Source of the DNA: Dipteris shenzhenensis
Lineage: Eukaryota; Polypodiophyta; Polypodiopsida; Gleicheniales
Assembly: GCA_047967505.1 (NCBI GenBank)
Contig: CM106538.1
DNA: 64,000 bases
Direction: 5' to 3' (one strand)
Made by a program: the position numbers and the translations under genes. The notes beneath the pieces are model-generated. The model was not told the DNA's origin and searched no databases. It saw only the letters and a program-made list of their open reading frames with translations. Below are positions 12,209 to 24,481 of this stretch, piece by piece (position 1 is the first letter of the stretch; each line of letters starts with the position of its first letter).

Positions 12209-13921
12209 ATGCCTGATTATTTTTGGGCTGAAGCAGTAGCAACTGCTGTTTATATTATGAACAGAACCCCCACTGCAGCTGTCCATGGCATGACGCCTGA
12301 AGAAATGTATACAGGCCAAAAACCAGATATTTCTCACTTGAAGGTATTTGGTTGCATAGCTTATGTTCATGTTCCTGATGAGAAGAGAACAAACCTGGAT
12401 CCAAAGGCAGAAAAATGCATCTTTATTGGATATGCTCTGCACCAGAAAGGGTATCGCTGTTATAACCCTTCCACCCGCAAAATGCAAGTGAGCAGAGATG
12501 TTGTTTTTGATGAAATGAGCAGCTGGTATGCACCAACTGTTATGGTAGGAGATGCAGATGCAGGAAATGGGAATGTTGCAATAAATGCAGAGCAGCAATC
12601 TCAAGCCTTGAGTGGACCCAGAGAGTCCTCTACTAGTGGATCTAATGCATGGACAGGGAGATTGAGATCTAGTGAATCGTCACATGGCAGCCCTGATAGT
12701 GTTGTGCAGGTATCACATAAGGGAAAAGAAAAAGTGGACCATGCTCCAGTGTTTGATGTGTCTGCTGGTAGCTCTCATGTTGATGGAGAGTCAAGTGGCT
12801 CTAAAATGAGCCTTGATGAGGAACTTGGGATTCCTTCTGTTGTTACACCCGGTGCAAGGAAAAGCAGGCATGATTTAAAGACTCCTACAACTGATCCAGT
12901 TGTACGGAGGTCCACTCGTATTAAGTATCCAGTTGACAGGCTGAGATATGATGGGTATACAGCACATCACTATGCTTATATGGTCAAGGTTCTGGAGGAG
13001 CCAGAGCCCACATGTTTTGAGGATGCAGCAGGGCATAAAAATTGGGAAGCAGCTATGGATGAAGAGATGGCTGCCTTGGATGCAAACCACACTTGGGATT
13101 TGATGCCTTTGCCTCATGATAAGAAGGCTATTGGCTGCAAGTGGGTTTACAAAGTAAAGCACAATGCTGATGGGTCTGTTAGCAGGTACAAGGCAAGATT
13201 GGTTGCCAAAGGTTTTGCACAGACATATGGAATTGACTATGAGGAAACTTTCAGCCCAGTTGCAAGGATGGCAACCGTGAGAGCAGTAATTGCTATGGCT
13301 ACTGCAAAGGGATGGTCTTTGCATCAGATGGATGTGAAAAATGCCTTCTTGCATGGTGATTTGCAGGAAGAGGTTTATATGATGCAGCCAGAAGGTTATG
13401 AGGATAATTCACACCCCTATTTTGTATGCAGGTTGCGCAAAGCCTTGTATGGCTTAAAACAGGCGCCGAGGGCATGGTCAGACAAGATCGGGCAATATCT
13501 TGTCACTATTGGATTTCAGATTTCCAATTCAGATTTTTCACTTTATGTGAAAAGGACAAACAGAGGGATTGTGCTTATAGTCATCTATGTTGATGACTTG
13601 ATTATTACAGGTGATAGTGATGCAGACATTAATGAAGTGAAGCTACTGTTGAAGCAGAAATTTGAGATGAAGGATTTGGGAGAGCTGCGTTACTTCTTGG
13701 GCATTGAGGTTATTAGATCCCCGAGTGGGATATGGCTGTTGCAAAGGCAATACGGTTTGGACATGCTGTCCAAATATGGGATGACAGGCTGTAAGCATAT
13801 CTCTGTTCCATTGGAGCAGAATGTGAAGCTCAATGCAGAGACAGGTGAGCTTCTTGAAGATATTACTATGTACAGGCGCATAGTAGGCAGCTTGATTTAC
13901 ATGACTATTAGACAGATTTGA
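12209..13921 (+). pseudogene. Copia A integrase C-terminus and reverse transcriptase
   Basis: Begins in the integrase C-terminal part (FWAEAVATAVYIMNR, HLKVFGCIAYVHVP), passes through a low-complexity linker, then gives [46 protein letters not shown] and the YVDD box (13586-13597). The frame is lost at about 13903-13921, where a small deletion before RPDLSYAVG-type sequence shifts reading. Confidence 0.92.
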
Positions 13922-14586
13922 GCTATGCTGTGGGGCTGGTGAGTCAGTTTATGCAGGCACCGAGGAAGCCACATTTGGATGCGGCTAGGCGCATACTGCG
14001 GTATGTGAAGTCCACATTGCATTATGGACTGTTTTATGAAGCTGGGTGTGCATTACAGGTACATGGATACACAGATGCTGACTGGGCTAGTCGTGTCTCA
14101 GACAGGAGATCTACTAGTGGTTTTATGTTTTCCCTTGGGAGTGGTGCCATCAGTTGGAGCAGCAAGAAGCAGCCAACAGTTGCCTTGTCAAGCACAGAGG
14201 CTGAGTACAGGGGTGCAGCAATGGCTGCATGTGAGGTAGCTTGGTTACGGAAGCTACTTGCAGATATGGGACAGTTAATTCATGCAGCAGTTGTCATTCA
14301 TTGTGACAACATTAGCAGCATCATGCTTGCTAATAACCCAGTTTATCATGCTAGAACGAAGCACATTGAGGTGCATTATCACTTTGTGAGAGAGAAGGTT
14401 CTAGCTGGTGAGATTGACCTTGTCTATGTCAGCACTGAGGAGCAGGTGGCTAATATTTTTACGAAGGCATTGGGTACCAAGAAGCTTCGTAGATTTAGGA
14501 GCTTGCTTGGTGTACGTGAGATGGATTTGAGCTTGAGGGGGAGTGTTGAGATATCAAGCTCTACCCCCGATATATCTCCTGGATGA
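13918..14586 (+). pseudogene. Copia A RNase H
   Basis: Downstream of the frameshift: [51 protein letters not shown] and [15 protein letters not shown] are the standard copia RNase H landmarks, with the acidic catalytic residues visible. The frame runs a few codons into the 3' LTR before stopping. Confidence 0.92.
14531..14543 (+). other. Copia A polypurine tract
   Basis: A purine-rich run (TTGAGGGGGAG) immediately precedes the 3' LTR start at 14544. This is the expected primer for plus-strand DNA synthesis. Confidence 0.85.
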
Positions 14587-14841
14587 CTATCATTTATGTC
14601 ACCGCCTATGTTAGTTGTACTCGTGGTGTAGTTAGACTACCACGTATGTTTTTGGTTTGGGTTCACATATGAACCACGTATTCTAGGTTTTGACATATAG
14701 GGTATTTCCCTCTTCTATTGTATCATTGTTGTGTGCAAAAGTGAAGAAAGGCTTCACCCTCCAACCTTGTGTCCTCTCTCTTTTGTGTGTTGTGAAGAAA
14801 GTTGAACTTGAGTCTCCTATCTCTCTCCCTTATTCTTTACA
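14544..14841 (+). repeat. Copia A 3' LTR
   Basis: 298 bp, TG...CA, same length as the 5' LTR with two visible differences. Followed by the GAATG target duplication. Confidence 0.95.
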
Positions 14842-14846
14842 GAATG

Positions 14847-15085
14847 TACCTCTAAGCCTGGATGCAACCGAAGGTGTAGGAGAGTTGGGCGAGGCTACAC
14901 TCATGAAGGGGGCTTCCGATGCCCTTGGACCTGAGGGATCTTGCATCACTCCTTCAAGGCTTTGTGTTTCGTTTGAACTAGAGGGAGTTTCTAAACGGGG
15001 ACCTACGAATGAGTTGAAGCTCGAGATCGAGCTTCCAGACTCCCAACTAGGATGGAGGGTGGGCTAAGTGTAGCTCAAAGCGCTT
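14847..15085 (-). pseudogene. Gypsy A gag, 5' part split off by copia A
   Basis: On the minus strand an open frame (HPSWESGSS ... SVASRLRGTF) runs into the insertion site and continues at 9354 on the other side of copia A (as NMFGCLGQTKS). This shows that the two pieces were one Ser/Pro-rich gag N-terminus before copia A landed. The start codon was not identified. Confidence 0.6.
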
Positions 15086-15229
15086 TCTTCTAACATGGGA
15101 CCCTTTGGCAAAATCCTTTCAGACCTCAAGTGCATGTGGGATGCCTCTAGCTAGGAACACCCAAGCTAGACTGAGGTTCTGGAATTTTCTATTAATTCCT
15201 TAGCTATCGCACCGAGCGGTAGGATAACT

Positions 15230-15900
15230 CTATAGCACCTATATGTGTGCTATAGGTATAGCAATGGGCGGTGTAGTATGGTTTTGGCGACTGGTGGTGG
15301 CGTAGCCTTTCAGCGAATGATGACAATCAGCAAAATAAGGAATTAGCATCGATCGGTGTGATGAATATATCGCGACGATCGGTGGGATAATGAGTGCCAC
15401 GTTGTTGATGCGATCGATTGGAAGAGATATCCCCATGGGCATAGGGATATTGGATAACAATAGGCGGTGGAATAGGGAGTCAGCAGAATCTTACTAATGC
15501 ATCAGCCGGTGGGCTATGGATATAGCGACGATGGCAGGGTAAGCATAAGACACTGGATGGCATAGAGACACAACGATGGGCGGTGTGATGGAAGTAGCAC
15601 AATAGGCAGAGGGGAACGATTACAACCGGGCATGGGGGTGGGTTCACCGTGCCGACAATGGGATAGTAAGATAGCAATGGTCGGCAAGGAACCACTACAG
15701 CACCGGTCAACGACTTGTTAGATCACGCTGTTAAAGTAAATCTGACACGCATTAACTCTAGGCGATGGGGTAAACCATAGTCAAAGGTTAGGTCGACGTG
15801 GTAGCACTACAACATCGGGTCAATGTAGGTTGATCGATTGGATCAAACTAATGCACTGGTTGATAGGGAATCGGGTCGGTGTGATATGCTACAGCATCGA
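15230..15900. repeat. Leader of gypsy A with degenerate GATCGG repeats
   Basis: Imperfect short repeats with cores GCGACGATCGGTGGGAT, ACGATGGGCGGTGTGATGG and similar, in the same style as 660-985. The stretch to about 16.27 kb is AT-rich, without readable genes, and sits between the gag start and the primer-binding-like site of gypsy A. Confidence 0.5.
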
Positions 15901-16274
15901 CTCAGCGGGATATTCATACACAATTTTGCCAATTGAGATTTGATGATTTCTAAGGATTTGCAGTTTTTGTTCATGATTTTTTGTGATGGGGGGTGCTACA
16001 CTACCTATTCTACTTACTCAATGAAAAAAAGCTTGAAAACAAACACTTTTAAAATCCAAAATGCAAAAACTTAGAAAAGGGGAGTTCTAAAACATGAAAC
16101 TACTTCAAAACTTGAAAAAAATCCTTAGTTTTGTTGTTTTTTGAGGTGATTAGACCAACACACCCCTTAGCAATCAAGCCCACTAAGTTCCTATCAACTT
16201 GAAACACCAAAAAGCATACAAAACAAGCTTCCCATGCTCACAAATGGCATTCCTACATGAAAAAATAGATTTAT

Positions 16275-16277
<3 letters not shown>

Positions 16278-16338
<61 letters not shown>
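16278..16338. repeat. (TC)n microsatellite
   Basis: About 60 bp of uninterrupted TC dinucleotides within the gypsy A leader. Confidence 0.95.
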
Positions 16339-16341
<3 letters not shown>

Positions 16342-16451
16342 ACCTCTGTTCCCTCCTATAACTCCACTAACAAGCTCCAAGGTAAGCTTGAAAACTTGTG
16401 CAATGGGAATATATAGAAGGGAGACGAGCGCAAATGCAAAAGCATACCTTT

Positions 16452-16472
16452 TATCCCTAGCAGTGGCACCAA
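16452..16472 (-). other. Gypsy A primer-binding-like site
   Basis: The minus strand reads TTGGTGCCACTGCTAGGGA, close to the TGGCGCCGTTGCCGGGGA-type site next to the 5' LTR in many plant gypsy elements. The lower-coordinate side leads into gag, as expected for a minus-strand element. Confidence 0.6.
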
Positions 16473-16475
16473 AAA

Positions 16476-17060
16476 TGTAATGGGTCTCTGTGATGACTCA
16501 CGTGTCATGGGCTAATTGAAGATATGCCAATGGAGTCTCCACTCCCGGCTACTCCTTGTGGGAGCAATACATAGCACGAGTCATCGACAAAAGTGTCACT
16601 CAAGCGGCCTCCGGATTGTTGCCATCATGTGGTTTCACGCTAGAAAGAGGGAAGGGGGAGAGGGGAGGGGAGAGGGAGAAGGAGGGAGAAGGGAGGAAGA
16701 GGAAGGGAAGAAGGAGAAGGGAGTGAAGGGGGATAGAGTGACAACCACAAAGGCACTACAATGGAAACAAGAGAACACCCAAAACAATCTCTTGGAAGAG
16801 AAGAGGGAGCTTGTATTCAAACTTGTGCAAACAACAATGAAGACCAAAGTCAACCATTTGGCCTTTTATACAAGTCACCTTTTGAAGGGACAAATAGTGC
16901 TTCTGTTAGCCTCGCCACTCTTAGGCTCGGGTGATTTGGGGCTCAAACTCCCTGAGCGCCCTCACACCTTCACCTATCTGTGGTTTGAACCTCATCGACT
17001 AGGCTCAAAACCTAGAGTGACAAGGCTAGGCTTCCGCATGACACCCCACGACAAACCTGA
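16476..17060 (-). repeat. Probable 5' LTR of gypsy A (outer border unclear)
   Basis: On the plus strand it starts TGTAATGGGTCTCTG beside the primer-binding site. The minus strand carries a TATAAAAGG box near 16862-16872, placed as in an LTR U3. The far border was not found and no matching LTR is visible at the other end of the element. Confidence 0.45.
16643..16735. repeat. Homopurine tract
   Basis: More than 90 nearly pure A/G bases on the plus strand (GGGAGAGGGAGAAGGAGGG type). It lies inside the probable LTR of gypsy A. Confidence 0.9.
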
Positions 17061-17199
17061 ATGTTGCTAGAAGCCTTTTCTTTGGAATATTTGGGGAACA
17101 AACTCCCTGAGTTTGAGTTGTACTCCTTCTGTGGCTATTTTCATTGGCGTCGTTATTTCCTGTGGATGTGGAGCTGAATAGTGCAAGGCGCATGCACTC

Positions 17200-19090
17200 T
17201 TCGTGGCACAGAAGTGTGCACCCCTCCTTGTTCCTGGTATGCACCTCCTTGCTCCGAGCAGGGGCAGTTGGAACATACAGCCTGTGCCTGGGATCCATGT
17301 TGGGGACTGGGTGAGGGGAGGCTCCATGGTGGGCATCTTAACAAAAGTACCACTACGTCAGATCACTCTCCGATCGTACTCCACCTAGAGCAGCCCCGTC
17401 GAGGACTCCCCCAAAAGGGGGTTTACATTCCAAATGATCTCTTACATGACTTGCAGGCCATGGAGGCTCATCGGGCTGATATTTTATACCACTCCTCTAG
17501 GGCCAAATGGGTACAACAAGGGGATAGGATGAATAGACATTTATTAAATTTGTATGTGGAGGGCTCAGCCACGAGTCTTAAGGCAGTCATAGGGGATTTG
17601 GATATCTACAATGAGGCGTCTGGGGCCTGCAGTAACTAGACCAAATCTATTGCCTTCTTCACAATCATAAAGGAGGTTCAAAAGGTTCATCACTGGGGTC
17701 TACTTTTGGCTTTTGTTGGATTCTGCAAAGACAGACAGCGAGGTACCTTGGCTGATAGGTGGGAACGGACATCTCAACAGAGTAGCAGATTGCCCTGGTT
17801 CTCGAGAGCGTTCAGCACAAGCTCTTGTATTGGAGCTTGGCCAAACTCTTCTGAGCAGGTAGAGCACTGCTACAATCAAGTTCTTCTTGCCACCACAGCC
17901 TGGTACATAGCCTCCTACTGGTGTTTCCACCAGGGATGCATTGGGCAATTGAGACAGTTGGTGCACAAGTTCCTTTGGGCAGGATCAGATGGCACATAGA
18001 AAACTAGAGCCCAAGTGGCATGGCAAATTGTGATCATGCCTAATACATGAGGAGGTTTGGGCATCGTTGATCTGGAGATGTAGAGCAAAGCGGTATATGA
18101 TCACTCCTTAGGTATGGAGCCCTAGAATCTCCCCCTTCAATGGGGGCTTCTAGAGAACACTCCTTGAACAGGTGAACAATGGTAGTAGTCCCACAGGGGA
18201 TCTTTTCAATGGCTCTCCTCCCACGGAAGGGATTCCCCCTCATGAGGATCCTTTTTAGGGTCTGGCAATGGCAGCTGGCTAGGAGGCTCAGCCATTTCAG
18301 TCCCTCCTACAGGAAGGAGTTCAAGAGGTGGCACCTATAGGTCTGAGACACGAAGGGGCATATGCTAGGCCAATGGATGCATATTGGATGGGCACAATGG
18401 GATAGTGGCCCAGCTAGATCTTTAGGAGTTTCAAGTTGGCTCCCTAGGGATGCAGAGACAAGAGGATAGACCGTTTCACATTTGAGGGGGGCAGAGAAGT
18501 TCTCACGGATAGGGGTGCCTTTCAAGGTTTGCTTTTTTTAGGATATCATTGTTTCCTTTCACCGTTGCCACAGGGTTTACAAGGTGGGTCATAGAGTCTG
18601 TTGCAGATTGAGACAAGTAGGGATCGTCTAGATGGGGTGGCTATAGATGGTTTGGAGTGGTAGTGGATCAGGGTAGTGGGCTGCTTAGGCAAGGGATGGC
18701 ACATTGATTCGGACATGGTCCTGTCAACCTCAAAGGGAACAATTTGGTGTATGTAGCCTTGAGAGGGCCGGCCCCTCTGTGATATTCAATGGGACCCATG
18801 GGAGTGGTTCTAGGCAACTAGAGCAGGGCACGCGAGTAGGGTAGAGGAGGTGCCCTCTTCTCGTACACAACTCGCATCAGCCCCATCATCTTCAGCTAGA
18901 GGTAGCTGGTTGGACACCCTCGAGGGAGTGCTTTTGGGTTGAGCAGCCTCATCTTTGGACTAGCATGAGCATGAAAGACCTCCTATTTCTTCTGGTTGTT
19001 GGCCCATGGGGAATTTCTATTGGCCCCTGGCTAGAGGAGATGAGTGTAGATGGCAGATGCCTTTGCTATAGCATAGAGGGAGTTTTGAGA
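17200..19090 (+). mobile_element. Decayed LINE (LINE A)
   Basis: Fragments in LINE order on the plus strand: end of the endonuclease domain (HVGDWVRGGS, then SDHSPIVLHLEQ at about 17357), the RT N-terminal region (RAKWVQQGDRMNRHLLNL), the post-RT region (about 17900-18100: LRQLVHKFLWAGSD and GGLGIVDLEM) and, near 18978-19050, KTSYFFWLLAHGEF, which matches [14 protein letters not shown] of the LINE at 31.4 kb. Many stops and deletions; the RT catalytic core was not seen. Both LINEs look like one family. Confidence 0.7.
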
Positions 19091-20339
19091 CTATACCCCC
19101 TTGCCTATGGGGGTGTCCTGCAGCTCATAGCATTTGGCTAGTGGCCTTTAGGATTGTGGCCCACATACAACGGATACAGCGAGACTTCACTTGGGGGATG
19201 GTTACATGGCTCACAGAGGGAGGGCATGCCTTCTTGATTGACCCAGGCTCACTAGCGTATAGGGTCCATGGCCAACAACTCTTCCAGATAGAGACTGATG
19301 ATGCGTCGTCGACTTCTTGTGTATGCCTAATGCCCTCACTAGAGGATAGTGTTTGCAAGATGATATTTAGCATCAATGCCTAGAACATATGAGAAGTACG
19401 GTGTAGTCAGGTGATGGGAGGTCAGTAGACCACTCCATCGGCTACCCTTGTTGCCATCTGGTAGGACATTATCTTTATCTTGTGTGCCATTTGGAAGTGC
19501 AATACTCCAGGATCGAGAGCAATTGTCGAAAGTTGGGAGCTATTCTCCAAGGCTTGGCAGCCTGGATGCATCTTCTATACTCTTTCACATGGGATATCCA
19601 TTGTATGTATGGACCACCCCCCTAGTTATTAGCCCCTTTTCCAAAGATTCCCTAAGTAGTGTGCTGGGTTCTCTAGGAAATAGGCTGGTTATTTCCTGAC
19701 AACTAGTTGTCTCTCTTGTACTTACCTTCCTTAGCTCATTTTGGTAGCTAAGTTGTACGATGTTTTTCAAGCATAATAAAAGCTTCCTTTTTCTGAGGGA
19801 GAACAAGAGGCTTACATGACATCTTGTTAAATGCCTAGCAAAATTATGAATGATGATGGTGCTCACATATGGAGCCTTACCATGACTAAATGTGGTGCTC
19901 ATAACAAGAGACTTATCCAACCTTATATTTGTGTGTCTTCGATAAAAATAGTCTTGTATGAATGCTTACCCATGGTGGTGTAGGTTCTCATTAATGGAGG
20001 CTTTAACCTTAGCAAGAAAAAAGTCACTTTGAGTGGTGCTTCACTAATAGAAGGCTTTACTCCACATGTAAGAAGTTCAAAAAAAATCACCTAGTATTTG
20101 GGTCTAAGTCACATTTTTTGGGCATATTTTCACCCTGGCCATAACTTATTGTTTAAATTGGAACTTGTCAAAGCCCACCTTTTAGTGTGTGAAAAGTGGG
20201 CTAGACATCATCTCATAAGCACCAATTTCAAGTACCTTATGAAAAAGAAACTCATCATAACTTCAACAAAATATATCAAAATTTGGATGTCGTCTTTCCC
20301 AAAAGGTTCAACCGAATAAAACCAACATTTCTACAAAGA
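19091..20339. other. Intergenic, nothing supported
   Basis: Short frames only; no domain, RNA gene or clear repeat recognised. Confidence 0.4.
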
Positions 20340-20565
20340 TTTTCGGCAAATTCGACAAAGTATTACTCAAAGGGCAACACTCAATCAACAAATTAGCATC
20401 CTTGAACAAGGACATCATCAATTGGAGAATTTCAACATTGCATAAAACAAGCGCATCATCAATTGGAGAATTTTGGCAAATTTGGAAAAGTATTTCTCAA
20501 AGGACAACACTTGATCAACAAATTGGCATCCTTGAATAAGGCCATCGTCAATTGGAGAATTTTGG
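20340..20565. repeat. Imperfect direct repeat, about 95 bp
   Basis: The block at 20340-20433 (GGCAAATTCGACAAAGTATT ... CAATTGGAGAATTT) recurs at 20471-20565 with about ten differences. A 20-bp piece (GCATCATCAATTGGAGAATT) lies between them. Confidence 0.85.
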
Positions 20566-23054
20566 CATCATCAAGTTCAATTCAAAAAAATTTATGGCAA
20601 AGGACATCAATTCCAGTAACTAATGCTATTTAACTAATTATTCAAATGATATTTGAAGCATTTTGGCAATCAAGTGGTACAACAAATCAAGGCAAGTCAT
20701 CTTTTTCATCAGTGGCACATTCAACAAAGGGAAAGTCAACATCAACGATATTTTTACAATCATGCACATTTTTAATCGATAAACGAATGCAAATACTTTC
20801 AAGATTCCATCAAAAGGCAAGCAATATGACTCTCAATAACCACAGTCTACAACAATCAAAGCTTATCCCAATGATCTTTCAATGGATCTTTTTATCGAAT
20901 CAATTTATTAATAACTTTTGGTATTACCAAGTGAAGAACTCTTGCCCTAAATAAGCAATTCAATTGACATAACAAAGGAATTAAATGATCTTTGTATAAC
21001 GCAATTACCAGAGCAAGAGGGGGAGATGTCTTCATCATGAAGACTTATGTCATCAACAATGAAGACATTTATGTGACAATCTTTCATTAAAAAGAAATGT
21101 CAGTTCAACAATATGCATTTTGATTTATGCAAAGTTGAAACAAAGGTAATCTTTGGCAAAGGAGTCTTCAACGTTTAAAGAATTCAACTAAAAATGAGAA
21201 GGTGGATTTCGCTAGAAAAAAAGGATTCCTTAAAGGTAGACATTTTTTGGAAGCCATCATAATTGATTGGGCAACTTGTGAGTATGCCAAAGATACTCCA
21301 ACGTTATATTTGAATTTTGAAGTTGACTTTGTTTAAATCCTATGATAGATTTGATTGAGGATTCAAACACTTTATGACTTGGGATGAGGTCTAGTTTTTA
21401 ACCTCTTGCTAACGCATGCTAATGCCAAAGTGTGTGTCAAGGGATAATGTCCTCACTTTTCCTCTTCAAAAGATCCATTATATTTGACTTGGTATGAAAT
21501 AAACAAGGATGAATGTTTTATCAAGAAAGGCTATGACTATTTTATGTTGTGATTCTTGTGCACCCATTATAGAAACAATATTATGAACATGATTCATGCA
21601 ATCACAAATCTCCCTTAAGGGAATACATGTGAAGGTGATTTCATTCTATGAAAAATTTAATTTAGCTTAGGAGACACTTGAAGTATACTTATATTATATC
21701 CTTAAAGGGTATAATGTCCCGTTCTTTTCTCCGTTTGCTTCATTGTTATGATTCTTTAAGTTTTCACAATATAATGATTAAGGGATTACATCATGAAAAC
21801 CAAACTTGAAGTGGTAATAATACCTTTACACTTGCAATATTTTATAAAGAAAGATTGTAACATAACTCTTCTATATTAGTGCATGTGACTCCATGATGGA
21901 AACAATCTTTTCACATGTGAAGGCATATTCGTACTATGATCTTAACTTAGGATATACACTCGTATCGTAGACGATATTGCACGTCATTCTACACTCCATT
22001 GTTATGCATATTCAACTTTCCTTGATACAATGATTAAGGGTTACTAGCTCATGAAAATTCAGCTTGCCATGGTTAGAATACCTTTAAACTTGACCTCGAA
22101 ACTCAAAGGATCCCTTCAACATATCCTCTCATCTATCATATTCGCTATGAACTTGTAGTATAATTTTGATAACAAAATTATTTTACGGTCTACATAGTAA
22201 TTCTAGTATGTATGGTTGCCCTTAAAAGTCAAATTTGCATTCACGAGTTTTGGGTGGGTAGGATATCGTGATGAGAAAAGTAAATCCTTTGAACAATTCC
22301 TCCAAAATATTCCCTTACAATTACAAGAGCTTAAAAGAACAATATAGCAAGGACGTGTACCTTATTTAAACATAGGTCATTTGTTGTGTTTTAAGATTTT
22401 AGAAACTACCCACCTCCCTAGAGACTGAACACTTTATTCATGGAGAATGCCCAATATATAGGCAAGGGAGTATGCATCTTTGCTAGGTCCCCCTGTTAGC
22501 ATGCTGGAAAGCTAAGCTAGCAATGCAAGTAGCAAGGTAGAGCAACTACCTACCTCTCCAAAAAGTACTATTGGCAAACCAACGTTTCATCTGCATCTGT
22601 TTCCATTTCCCCTAGCTTCAAGAGGTCGAAAATCATCACATACAAGGTGTCAACAAAGGATTGAATTATCTAGCTACTTGCATGCTTGCTTTAGTGTCGA
22701 GGTTCCTTGCATTTTGACCCTCGGTTGTCTCTTAGTCTGCCCAAAAGATGTCGACATAAATGAGATTCTTATTGATTTCTCATTAGGAAAAAAGGGAGCT
22801 CATTTTGGGGCCTTTTACGGTTTGGAAAAATAAGCTCTCAACCAATCAATAGAGGGCCAACATAACGTTGGAAATTCATGAAAATAACAGAAAATAGAAA
22901 AAAGAAACAATACTTTATGTAGGTACAAGCGTGCTACATTAATGTGGAGATTGGTTTTTTATTCTCATAAGATCTTTGGACATGAAGATAGAATCTAGTC
23001 TGACATTTTATCTGACAAGGGCCTTCTTACTTCCACCTTCCTTTGAACTTTGAA
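20566..23054. other. AT-rich intergenic region
   Basis: About 2.5 kb with no convincing coding region. Several phrases recur loosely (for example a fragment around TACAATGATTAAGGG at about 21768 and 22027), which suggests an old repeat, but I cannot assign it. Confidence 0.4.
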
Positions 23055-24425
23055 ATGTTGTGCTGCCTTTCCTTTGAAAGGTCTACCATTCTACACCACT
23101 GCCTCATTGTGCAGCAGCCTCTTCTTTTCCAAAACTGCTCCCTTGAACCTGTTTGGAGTAGAGTAAGATGTTTCTTGTCAACTGTCTCTCTACCCACTTT
23201 CTCTTTCTTGAAACTTCAATTTGTTATCTTGTTTACATTACTTTGCTGTTGTTACAGATTCACAAGGTCTCCATGGTAAATAAAAACCATGGCCGTTCTT
23301 GTGGAAGACGCTCTGTGGATGATAATGCTATGAAGGCAGAATTATACCACACATCCTTACCCCGTCGACCTGCTTCTTCTATTTCTTCGGTAGAGAATTC
23401 AAGTACAGTTAAAATGGAAGGAACTTGGGAAAGGTTAAGTGTTTCGAAAGGAGCATGGGTGCTCATGCAACCTAGCAAAAGAAAAAGACCCCAGACAAAA
23501 AACATTTTTTTGGCATCATGGAAGGAAAGAGTACGAGTTTTTAAAATCACCAGAGGAAAAATATCGGTGAAAGAAGTTTTGATTCAGCATGTGTACATGC
23601 ATAAAGAACTTGTCTTGCGAGACTATCCAAATGATCTTCCGCAACACAAACCTAATTGTATATTTTTCTATTGTGGTTTTTTTCTTTACGAGGTGTATGG
23701 ATTTTTAAGATGAAGCTTTCTTTCTTTGCTTATTGACATGGCAAAACATCGATTGTATTCTGGGATTTATAGATGTTTTGCATGGATCGATAGGAGAACA
23801 ACAATACCAAGGTCAATGTGCAACAGAGCTAGCTCAATCGGGTATATTTTTTACTGATCATTTTTATCAGTTGCTGGACAATGCTAACACACATGGTGTG
23901 TTAAGAAAACAAGACCTTCCGGCATGGAATTCAGTGGATTGGCCTCACCCACATTTTAGTGTTACAGAGGCATATAGGGCCAAGCTTTTCAAAGAAGTAC
24001 AGAAAGCTCTGAGGCCCAATATTACCACAAGGATAATAAAAATTTCTTTATGCATGCCTCTCACAGTTTTTGTGGATTTGTTTAATACCTTTCCAGTGAA
24101 GGTTTCAAAAACAATGTTCACAGTTAAAGCAACAAGTTCGGCATGCATGCCACAATTTTTGGATAAAGGTTGGGATAAGAAGACATGTAGTTCAGTGTTT
24201 TGTGAGGTTGTCCAATCTTCTATGCAATTGAAGTACATGGTTGCATCACAAAATTTTATTTTTTCTTTTTATTATAAGCGCAGTCGAATGCTAGGCACAA
24301 AACTAGTCCCAATGGATCAAGATGAAAATTCTTTTAGTGCAAAAAATAAACTTCTTGATATTGATGTTGTTGAAAATGGTGATGTGCTAGTCAATATCTC
24401 ATTAAGAGAATGTTGCTCTCCCTAG
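23055..24425 (+). CDS. Unrecognised three-exon gene (gene X)
   Basis: Predicted exons 23055-23162, 23258-23657 and 23773-24425, joined by short introns with GT-AG borders (GTAAGATG...GTTACAG; GTATATTT...TTTATAG). Reading phase is kept across both, giving about 386 aa. If the first exon is untranslated, translation could start at ATG 23273 (345 aa). The middle exon has a basic patch (PSKRKRPQTK, likely nuclear-targeting) followed by FLASWKERVRVFKI; the last exon has alternating hydrophobic segments and ends DVLVNISLRECCSP. I recognise no family. Its stop lies 57 bp from the stop of the convergent histone-like gene. Intact phase over three exons argues for a real gene. Confidence 0.55.
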
Positions 24426-24481
24426 CTCAATTGCGCAATGACATTCTGTTTGAGACAAAAGGTTCTATTTCAAAGGACTTT

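Larger units (their letters stand above)
9360..14841 (+). mobile_element. Copia A: near-complete young Ty1/copia element
   Basis: A 5,482-bp element with two 298-bp LTRs that differ at two positions I can see, flanked by a 5-bp target duplication GAATG (9355-9359 and 14842-14846). The primer-binding site TGGTATCAGAGC follows the 5' LTR and a purine tract precedes the 3' LTR. Domain order gag, protease, integrase, RT, RNase H is Ty1/copia. The coding region is broken three times: a stop in gag (10559-10561), a stop after the integrase core (12176-12178) and a frameshift near 13910. The insertion is recent but the copy cannot encode its own proteins. Confidence 0.95.
2238..16475 (-). mobile_element. 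Gypsy A: decayed Ty3/gypsy retrotransposon
   Basis: Read on the minus strand the order is primer-binding-like site (16452-16472), leader, gag (15085-14847 continuing at 9354-7154), protease (about 6260-5975), reverse transcriptase (about 4960-4400), RNase H (about 3971-3454) and integrase (about 3460-2238). RT-RNase H-integrase is the Ty3/gypsy order. Every domain is broken by stops and frameshifts. Copia A (9360-14841) is inserted in gag and must be removed to see the element continuously. The long leader and long region after pol recall the Tat/Ogre group, but that assignment is inference. Confidence 0.75.

Noticed and set aside
16183-16480. Arg/Glu or Leu/Ser repeat proteins over the TC run
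   Set aside because: They are translations of a microsatellite.
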